Part shown: positions 58,634 through 64,000 of the stretch, piece by piece
Numbering within the stretch: position 1 is the stretch's first letter
Layout of the letters: each line of letters begins with the position of its first letter
NCBI RefSeq assembly: GCF_002245355.1
Contig: NZ_NOWF01000003.1
Location: 310,001-374,000, forward strand
Direction: 5' to 3'
DNA: 64,000 nt
Source of the DNA: Paludifilum halophilum
Lineage (GTDB): Bacteria; Bacillota; Bacilli; Thermoactinomycetales; DSM-45169
Made by a program: the position numbers and the translations under genes
The notes under the pieces: generated by a model
What the model saw: the letters and a program-made list of their open reading frames with translations, nothing else
Told to the model about the DNA's origin: nothing
The model's database searches: none

Positions 58634-59050
58634 TTACTGCTCGACGCGACGACGGACGAAATAGAGAACAAGACCGGAAAGTGCCGTAACCCCGCCCACC
58701 AAGGAGAGGGTTATATCGTTTGTAGCTGTCTTGGGCATTTCCCCGCCTTTTTCTTCCTTGCCGCTGTCGGAGTCATTGGAATCATCGGAACTGTCGCCGT
58801 CACCGACGAACGACCCCGGCTCGTGGTCCGGAACAAAGCCCGCGAGGGTATCGCAGGCCAGGCCGTCGTTATCGCGGTCCAAGTCGTGCGGGTCCTTGGC
58901 AGGGCCTCCGTTTTCCTCGTAAAACCGTTGTGCATCTTCCCAGGCGGAGAAGTCGCTACAGTTCTTGTCGGCAGGAGACGCGAACGCAGACACAGGAGCG
59001 AGAGCAAACACGAGTAAAAAAGCGGATACGATTCCGGCTATCTTTTTCAA
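58634..59050 (-). CDS. Secreted excalibur-domain protein with sortase-like anchor
   Basis: 138 aa from TTG 59050 behind AGGAGGTA. Signal peptide MKKIAGIVSAFLLVFALAPVSAFA split as basic start and hydrophobic core, then an excalibur domain (NCSDFSAWEDAQRFYEENGG; HDLDRDNDGLACDTL, the DxDxDGxxC calcium loop with two Cys). A Ser/Asp-rich spacer leads to MPKTATND, a helix (ITLSLVGGVTALSGLVLYFV) and RRR, which has the layout of a sortase signal, although it is MPKTA rather than LPxTG. It would sit on the lysogen's wall. Confidence 0.8.
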   Translation of the reverse strand: MKKIAGIVSAFLLVFALAPVSAFASPADKNCSDFSAWEDAQRFYEENGGPAKDPHDLDRDNDGLACDTLAGFVPDHEPGSFVGDGDSSDDSNDSDSGKEEKGGEMPKTATNDITLSLVGGVTALSGLVLYFVRRRVEQ

Positions 59051-59156
59051 ACCTATTACCTCCTAAGTTAACCCCTCCCATATCAGTTATTCGAAGGACA
59101 AGGTATTTTTCTGTCCATTTTAGAGAAAAAATTTCCGCATTTCTTGCAGATACATA

Positions 59157-59185
59157 AAAGGCCCCGCCGCAATGGGCGGGACGGT
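59157..59185 (-). terminator. Rho-independent terminator after thyX
   Basis: On the minus strand GTCCCGCCC / GGCGGGGC with loop ATTGC and a CCTTTTATG tail, starting at the thyX stop codon. Confidence 0.8.
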
Positions 59186-59898
59186 TATTTTACGAGCTCT
59201 TCCAAGGAACGCGGAAAGTCTTTACGGGCCAGGACGTCAACAGCTTGGGCGTACCCCTGGATTTCCTTTTGCGCGTCATGAGCCAAGCGCTGGTTCAGGA
59301 AGTGGGCGACGCCCTGGAGGCTCGAGGTCCAATACCAGCGGACGTACATCCCGTAGGCAGGGAGGAACAGGCGGGCCTGCTCCGCGCAGATACCAACCTC
59401 AAGGGCTTCGCGATACAAACGTTCGCCTTCGTTGATGAATCGGATTAATTTTCCAGAAATCTCTATCCCATCTACGGTATCGACCGGGTCCCCGCTCCCC
59501 TGCTTGCTGTTCTCCGGAGCCTGCCGCCACTCATCCGGAGCGAGAATATAGAACGTGGGCTCCTCCGTGACGTAACGGCGGGAGGATTCGTTCCAGGCGA
59601 CCATGTTGTCCTGGTGACTCGACCCCACTACGTACTTCCACCACTGTCTCGCGACCATTAACGGAGCGTAAATCTCAAACTGGAGGGAAGCATGCCGGAA
59701 GGGAGACGTATGTCCCTCACGTGCCAGGAACCGGATAAGCCTCTCGTCCCTTTCGTCCAGCTCTTCCTTTTGTTTGTCGTAAGACACACGAGCGGCATTC
59801 ACGACAGTTAAGTCGTCGCCCATAGTGTCAACCATTCGTACGTATCCTTTGTCGAGAACCTTTACCGTGGGCTTCCCTTTGATTTCGATAATTTCCAT
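59185..59898 (-). CDS. thyX: Flavin-dependent thymidylate synthase
   Basis: ThyX makes dTMP from dUMP with FADH2 and folate. The 237 aa protein has the N-terminal NAARVSYDKQKEELDERDER and LIRFLAREGHTSPFRHASLQ stretches, FEIYAPLMVARQWWKYVVGS, then NMVAWNESSRRYV. The usual RHR triplet of the signature is replaced by RQW, as in some phage and bacterial ThyX, while NESSRRY is kept. Length is full. It follows a methyltransferase gene by five bases. With dUTPase and the dNMP kinase it forms the phage nucleotide set. A degraded second ThyX lies at 61063. Confidence 0.92.
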   Translation of the reverse strand: MEIIEIKGKPTVKVLDKGYVRMVDTMGDDLTVVNAARVSYDKQKEELDERDERLIRFLAREGHTSPFRHASLQFEIYAPLMVARQWWKYVVGSSHQDNMVAWNESSRRYVTEEPTFYILAPDEWRQAPENSKQGSGDPVDTVDGIEISGKLIRFINEGERLYREALEVGICAEQARLFLPAYGMYVRWYWTSSLQGVAHFLNQRLAHDAQKEIQGYAQAVDVLARKDFPRSLEELVK

Positions 59899-59903
59899 AC
59901 GAA

Positions 59904-61082
59904 TTACTCCCCCTGCTCGCCCAGGCGGGCGCGCGTAATTTCGACGTACTCTTCCTCGCGTTCAATTCCGACATAATAAAAACCCTCGCGCTTTGCGGCT
60001 ACGAGGGTCGAACCGGACCCCGCGAAAGGGTCGAAAACGATTCCTCCCGGCGGTGTGATGAGTCGGACCAACCACGCCATAAGGTCGATAGGTTTAACGG
60101 TCGGATGGGTATTGCGGTTATACGTTTTCTTCCCGCGCCAGTCTCTGCTTCGGTCTTTCTTGCTCGCTTTTTTACTCAGTTCCTGCGTCGTGACGTTGAA
60201 GTATTTGCTATAAAATTGGCCATCTTCAAGGGTGATGCAGTTAGCGGGGAAACGTCCTTCCGGTTTCTTGAAATCTTCGACTTTACGTTCTCTGATTTTA
60301 AAAGTCGGCGTTCCAGTCAAACCATTTTCCCCTCCACGTGAATTTCTTCTGGTGTCTTCATTCGGGTCAGTAAATTCAATCCGACACCCATCCACATTAA
60401 TAGCCCCGGTGCCGTACCGCTCCGCCGTATCACATACCGTCCCGCCCAACGGTTTCCGGCATAGGATAATCGGCTCATGCGCGGGCTTCAACGCCGTCCC
60501 CCATCCATCCCATTTTTGGGCAAGGTCGGTGGCGGGTAACGTAATGGGCGTCCCGAATCCGTTGTATTTGCTTCCGCTAACTGGGTCCCACGTTTTGTTG
60601 TGATTGAAATTAGGCTTCCTTACGCTCCCGTCATAGGCGGTTAGTTTTTGGCCGATAACCTCCCGCTCCGCTCCCGCCCGCTTGTCAAACGCCTTCCCCA
60701 CGTCCATGCTCTTCGGAAACCCGCTGAAATAAAGCCACTCGATAACGTCCCGCACTTCGAACCCGGCCAGGCGCAGGGATATCGTCATGAGGTCTTGCGT
60801 CCGCGTCCCTGCGAAGCATAGGACGTGACCGCCCGGCTTCAGTATGCGGAAAACCTCTTTCCACACGGACGGCCCCGGAACGAAGGAATCCCAGGACTTC
60901 CCCATGAACCCTCCGCCCCGGTGCTCGTAGTCCTCACCGGCCAGCCACTTCGTCAGTACTTCCGTTATATCTGGTTCTTTGCCGAGCCCGTAAGGCGGGT
61001 CCGTTACGACCGCGTCGATACTATCGGCGTGCATGTTCTTAATCTCCTCGAGACAATCGCCGTTAAGCACTACGTTTTTCAT
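59904..61082 (-). CDS. DNA methyltransferase, N6-adenine or N4-cytosine (beta-class order)
   Basis: 392 aa. The catalytic motif comes first ([15 protein letters not shown], residues about 25-40) and the S-adenosylmethionine motif last ([20 protein letters not shown], near residue 350), with [20 protein letters not shown] between, which is the beta-class order. The target recognition region is the variable middle. No restriction enzyme gene is adjacent, so it is probably an orphan phage methylase that protects phage DNA. Its recognition sequence cannot be read. Its first 20 bases overlap the broken ThyX. Confidence 0.9.
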   Translation of the reverse strand: MKNVVLNGDCLEEIKNMHADSIDAVVTDPPYGLGKEPDITEVLTKWLAGEDYEHRGGGFMGKSWDSFVPGPSVWKEVFRILKPGGHVLCFAGTRTQDLMTISLRLAGFEVRDVIEWLYFSGFPKSMDVGKAFDKRAGAEREVIGQKLTAYDGSVRKPNFNHNKTWDPVSGSKYNGFGTPITLPATDLAQKWDGWGTALKPAHEPIILCRKPLGGTVCDTAERYGTGAINVDGCRIEFTDPNEDTRRNSRGGENGLTGTPTFKIRERKVEDFKKPEGRFPANCITLEDGQFYSKYFNVTTQELSKKASKKDRSRDWRGKKTYNRNTHPTVKPIDLMAWLVRLITPPGGIVFDPFAGSGSTLVAAKREGFYYVGIEREEEYVEITRARLGEQGE

Positions 61083-61269
61083 TCAGCTCCCCCTTGGATT
61101 CGATAAGTTTTTCGATATGGCCGTTAACAATCGTTCCGGACCAGCTCCCAAACTTTACGTACCGTTGGGACTGTACCGAAAAGCTCATATGCCTATGCCG
61201 CGTAAGTTGAGCGAGCGCAGAGCGTGAAAGACCTTCGATAGCGAACGTATAATTAAGGTGCTCGACCAT
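61063..61269 (-). pseudogene. Broken second ThyX, signature-containing fragment
   Basis: The 68 aa frame reads [20 protein letters not shown], then [20 protein letters not shown]. This is the classical ThyX signature RHRxxSFSxQSQRY, better than in the intact thyX, preceded by the EHxxFTFAIEGxSR block. The remaining C-terminal 120 residues are missing, and the frame runs into the methyltransferase start. The preceding frame (61269-61383) supplies a ThyX-like beginning. The gene was probably broken when the methyltransferase gene was inserted. Confidence 0.7.
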
Positions 61270-61383
61270 CGACGTATGGCGGGACCTCCAGTTCTAGCTC
61301 CTCCACCAGTTTCTGAGCGAATTTCTCCGACATTTGAGTATATCCGATAAGCGTTACGTTAAGCTCCGTACGACTCATTCGGT
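61261..61383 (-). pseudogene. Broken second ThyX, N-terminal piece
   Basis: From ATG near 61380 the frame reads MSRTELNVTLIGYTQMSEKF, then [20 protein letters not shown] and stops, overlapping the next start in another frame. Many ThyX proteins begin with a similar strand (xVxLIxYTxxxEKL). It overlaps the end of the C5 methyltransferase gene by a few bases. Fusion by one frameshift with the next piece would give the N-terminal half of a ThyX. Confidence 0.45.
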
Positions 61384-62910
61384 TTCCCCCTCTTTTTCTT
61401 GTAATTTTTCGTTAATCTGTTCCGCAAGAGCACGCCCCAAATACCACGCCACGCGGGACGGCACGCCATTCCCCACGATTCTATATTGCGCACTGAGGCT
61501 AATATCGTCGGGGAATACGTGCCAGTCCGGTACGGATTGAATGCGTAGGCATTCCCGCACCGTGAACCGTCTGGGTGCCCTGTCGGGATGCTGTGGCTGT
61601 CCGCTTTTCGGTGTCCAGCAGTCTTTTTTGGTATGATTCACAGGGACACCCGGGTGAAGCTGACATGACAGCTTTTGCATCGGCGTGGTGGTAATGGCTC
61701 CCGCCGGTTCGTTCCAGTCTCTTTTCCGTAACCTGTTTGTACTTCCGCCGCCTTTGGGAATTCGCCCGTTCCAGCTCTCCAACTGTTCTTCTTCGCTTAA
61801 ACTGCGCCAGTTTCCACCGGGCGGTATCTTAAGCGCCCATGGTTTTTCGTCGTTCCGCAGTCCGTAACCAGTGTGATTTATTAACGACGGGTCGAATCCC
61901 TCAATATTTCCGTGGTGCTCGCTACGGATAGTTGGGGAAGGGTTCCACGGATTTACCAGCTTATCCCCTTGACTGCCGTCTCCTCTAAACTTTGCTTTAC
62001 TCCGTCCTCCGTTTACTTGTTTTTCCGGCTCCGGTAAATCCCCGATAGCATCCCGTAATACTTTTGTTCGGTAGTCCTCCGGCTCAGGATTCGGGAAGGC
62101 AAAAGAAAAGCCGAAGTCTTTACGAACCCCGACGATAAATACCCGCTCTCGTTTTTGTGCGACACCATAATCCCAAGCGTTAATCAACTTCCAGCTAACC
62201 GCGTACCCCATACGGTCGAACTCTTCGAGGAGCTTATCGAAGGTATGTCGGTGCCGTTTTCCGATTAACCCCTTAACATTCTCAAATATAAAAGCTTTCG
62301 GCTGCTTCTTCTCGATAATGTTAAGGTATGCGAAAACTAACTTACCTCGCTCGCCTTCTTCTCCGGCTCCTTTGCCGGCCGCGCTGTAGTCCTGGCAAGG
62401 CGGTCCACCTGCGATAACATCTACGTCGGGAATATCCGCAGGGTCAATCGTAGTAATATCGCCATGTACGACGTGACCGCCGAGGTTATGGCGGTATGCT
62501 TGAACCGCCCGTTTATCGAAATCGTTCGCCCAGACAATATTAAAGCCGGACTCTTTCAGTCCGACCGCCATCAATCCGCCCCCGCAGAACAACTCCGCAA
62601 CGGTTAAACCGTTGCGGGGTTGTGTGGGTGTTACGTTATATTTCATGTATGCGCCCCTTTCCGGCAACAAACCGGGATGTAAATAACAAGTCGCCTTAGA
62701 CATCGGAGAAGTAACGATAGTAGTCGACGGTTCATCCCAAGAAAAACGGCGAAGGTATCCGCTTTTTCCGCCGCCGCTTTTATATGCGCCTTTCATGAAA
62801 TCGCGCTGCTCGTCTTCGGATAATGACCGCCAATTCCCTCCCGGAGGTATTTTGTGCGCGAACGGCTCCTCATCATTTCGGAGACCAAATCCGTAGTGGT
62901 TCGCTAACAT
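61375..62910 (-). CDS. C5-cytosine DNA methyltransferase with duplicated recognition-type domain
   Basis: 511 aa from ATG 62910 behind GGAGGGAAAAG. The methylase core begins at about residue 102 (LTVAELFCGGGLMAVGLKES), with the catalytic Cys172 in AGGPPCQDYSAAGK, FENVKGL, and QKRERVFIVGV, ending with GNGVPSRVAWYLGRAL. A segment in the target recognition region (residues about 348-421, GYGLRNDEKPW...KIPPGGNWRSLSEEEQ) is repeated at residues 6-80 (GFGLRNDEEPF...KIPPGGNWRSLSEDEQ) in front of the core. No partner nuclease adjacent. Likely protects phage DNA. Confidence 0.9.
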   Translation of the reverse strand: MLANHYGFGLRNDEEPFAHKIPPGGNWRSLSEDEQRDFMKGAYKSGGGKSGYLRRFSWDEPSTTIVTSPMSKATCYLHPGLLPERGAYMKYNVTPTQPRNGLTVAELFCGGGLMAVGLKESGFNIVWANDFDKRAVQAYRHNLGGHVVHGDITTIDPADIPDVDVIAGGPPCQDYSAAGKGAGEEGERGKLVFAYLNIIEKKQPKAFIFENVKGLIGKRHRHTFDKLLEEFDRMGYAVSWKLINAWDYGVAQKRERVFIVGVRKDFGFSFAFPNPEPEDYRTKVLRDAIGDLPEPEKQVNGGRSKAKFRGDGSQGDKLVNPWNPSPTIRSEHHGNIEGFDPSLINHTGYGLRNDEKPWALKIPPGGNWRSLSEEEQLESWNGRIPKGGGSTNRLRKRDWNEPAGAITTTPMQKLSCQLHPGVPVNHTKKDCWTPKSGQPQHPDRAPRRFTVRECLRIQSVPDWHVFPDDISLSAQYRIVGNGVPSRVAWYLGRALAEQINEKLQEKEGETE

Positions 62911-62920
62911 CTTTTCCCTC

Positions 62921-63130
62921 CTAACCCTCGGCTCGATAGAAGGCGGTAACTATAACTACCGGCCAGAGAAGCGCCATAAAGACCGCCAAGAAAACGAAGC
63001 CTACCACGTAAAATTTAGCGTGCTCACTCTCCGGCACCCCCTTCGCTTCAAGTGCATTCTCGATGGCTTTAGGCGCAACCAGGCCCGCCAGCACCAAGCC
63101 GATAAAGAAGTAAATTAACAGATAGAGCAT
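62921..63130 (-). CDS. Small two-span membrane protein (69 aa)
   Basis: Starts MLYLLIYFFIGLVLAGLVAP, then a charged loop (ENALEAKGVPESEHAKFYVV) and a second helix (VFLAVFMALLWPVVIVTAFY). ATG 63130 is preceded by AGGGGGACACGTA. Lies between the zinc-ribbon protein and the methyltransferase; function unknown. Confidence 0.72.
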   Translation of the reverse strand: MLYLLIYFFIGLVLAGLVAPKAIENALEAKGVPESEHAKFYVVGFVFLAVFMALLWPVVIVTAFYRAEG

Positions 63131-63142
63131 TACGTGTCCCCC

Positions 63143-63352
63143 TTATTTGCAGTCCTTACGGAAACAATATTTTTCCTTCCACATATCACCCTCGGCGACG
63201 AATATTTCCTCGTGATAAGGCTCCTGTGGTGGAAACATACGGCCGCATTTATAGCAGGTCCAAGGAAAGAAGCGGTTACGCTTTCCCTCCTGCGCCTCCC
63301 TTTTCTCGCGTTCTAGCTTCCGGTTATGCCGTTCGATTAACCAGTCCCACAT
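63143..63352 (-). CDS. Small zinc-ribbon-like protein (69 aa)
   Basis: Starts MWDWLIERHNRKLEREKREA (basic helix) and has CYKCGRMFPPQ followed by CFRKDCK at the end, a C-x2-C plus C-x4-C set that could bind zinc. ATG 63352 follows AAGGAGGG. Nucleic acid binding is plausible. Confidence 0.7.
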   Translation of the reverse strand: MWDWLIERHNRKLEREKREAQEGKRNRFFPWTCYKCGRMFPPQEPYHEEIFVAEGDMWKEKYCFRKDCK

Positions 63353-63366
63353 AATGGAGACCCTCC

Positions 63367-63951
63367 TTATTTACGCGTGCCAGTGCTCCCGAATCCGCCC
63401 TCTCCCCGCTTGGTACCGGACAGCTCGTCGGACTCGACGAACAGCGCACGCATAACGGGAACGATAACGCCTTGAGCTACGCGGTCTCCCTTACGGATAA
63501 GGTGAGTACCTTTTCTATAACGGGCGATATCATCGTGAGGCGCTACGCCGTTTATGTCGTATACCTGAGTGAGAGGGCCGCAAAAAATGGTATTTTCGAA
63601 CATCATAAAAACCTCCCCGCGGTAGTCCGAGTCGATAGTACCTACCGCGTTAGGGAGGCGAAGGTTAGTCCGTTTAGCGATACCGGACCTCATACGTACT
63701 TGCATTTCGTATCCGACCGGGATTTCGAAAGCCAGACCGGTAGGTACCAGCTTAGTTTCTCCCGGCTCGATAACGACGTCCTCCGCGGCTACCAGGTCGA
63801 ACCCGGCGGAACCGTACGTCGCGTACTGAGGGATAACAGCGTCCTCCTTAACCTTCTTAACCTTTACCCGTACGTCGTAGGGCTTCTTAACCCACTGGCC
63901 CGCCCTGTTCTGCTTGTAGTACTCCCGCTCCGGATAGTTGTAGCCACTCAT
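63367..63951 (-). CDS. dut: dUTP diphosphatase
   Basis: dUTPase removes dUTP and gives dUMP, the substrate of ThyX. The 194 aa trimeric-type enzyme shows motif 1 TYGSAGFDLVAAED, motif 2 RMRSGIAKRTNL, motif 3 NAVGTIDSDYRGEV, motif 4 IRKGDRVAQGVIVP and motif 5 RGEGGFGSTGT. A 40-residue N-terminal extension (YNYPEREYYKQNRAGQWVKK) precedes the fold. ATG 63951 follows AAGGGGGAATTAC. First visible gene of the leftward cluster; upstream is outside the window. Confidence 0.95.
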   Translation of the reverse strand: MSGYNYPEREYYKQNRAGQWVKKPYDVRVKVKKVKEDAVIPQYATYGSAGFDLVAAEDVVIEPGETKLVPTGLAFEIPVGYEMQVRMRSGIAKRTNLRLPNAVGTIDSDYRGEVFMMFENTIFCGPLTQVYDINGVAPHDDIARYRKGTHLIRKGDRVAQGVIVPVMRALFVESDELSGTKRGEGGFGSTGTRK

Positions 63952-64000
63952 ACCCGTAATTCCCCCTTGTTATTTTTCGTGTAAATAAAGAACCCGCCGG

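Noticed and set aside
1-64000. CRISPR array
   Set aside because: No regularly spaced direct repeats with unique spacers of 25-40 bases were seen; the iterons and 15-mers are too few and too short.

Overview
The window joins two kinds of DNA. Bases 1 to about 20,310 are chromosome of a Gram-positive Bacillota, probably Bacillales of the Thermoactinomycetaceae type (inferred from gene content, strong AGGAGG ribosome sites and moderate GC; no 16S is present). From about 20,350-20,700 to the right edge is one temperate-type, tailed (siphovirus-like) phage genome, most likely a prophage whose right end lies outside the window. The boundary shows in base composition: GATC occurs roughly every 60-100 bases in the chromosome, but reading the remaining ~43.7 kb I found none after position 20,309.

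Chromosomal part, left to right: a heterodimeric BmrC/BmrD-like ABC exporter (second gene cut by the window edge); DNA repair and RNA modification genes (Ogt, QueG); an ABC-class ATPase and RNase HI pair; a B3/B4 tRNA-binding-domain protein; a family 4 uracil-DNA glycosylase; a Cof-type HAD phosphatase; a membrane transglutaminase-like protein; a DUF1648 membrane protein; an AlaX-type alanyl-tRNA editing protein; tRNA-Pro; a large heparinase II/III-like protein; and a self-regulated TetR gene next to a rifampin phosphotransferase/PEP-synthase-like enzyme. A truncated V8-like protease and another coding remnant mark decayed DNA before tRNA-Leu(CAA).

Phage part: 20.7-31.9 kb holds rightward early genes. 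These include a DUF2637-like membrane protein with a DNA motif array, a zinc-ribbon HNH endonuclease, a dNMP-kinase-like protein, a divergent AbrB/HTH pair, a sigma-region-4 protein, a PD-(D/E)XK nuclease, a winged-helix replication-type protein followed by iterons, and a small-terminase-like protein. A beta-helix protein and a minimal tyrosine recombinase come next. From 34 to 55.1 kb is the SPP1/TP901-type structural and lysis module: TerL, portal, MuF-like protein, scaffold, SU10-type capsid, connectors, tail tube, frameshifted tail chaperone, tape measure, Dit, Tal/beta-helix, holins and amidase. From 55.1 to 64 kb genes run leftward: a lipoprotein, small early proteins under a shared operator-promoter, an excalibur surface protein, ThyX, two DNA methyltransferases and dUTPase.

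Four promoters carry the same perfect TTTACA-N2-TGTAAA palindrome over the -35 box, one facing right (21.3 kb) and three facing left (56.4, 56.9, 58.5 kb). This suggests one repressor controls both early arms. A second element, GTCG(A/G)AA-N13-CCCCTTTAAGGAT, occurs three times in the right arm. Further oddities are about 46 TCCAG/CTGGA pentamers in 700 bp, two genes that appear to start at ATA, a C5 methyltransferase with a duplicated recognition-type domain, and a broken second ThyX.
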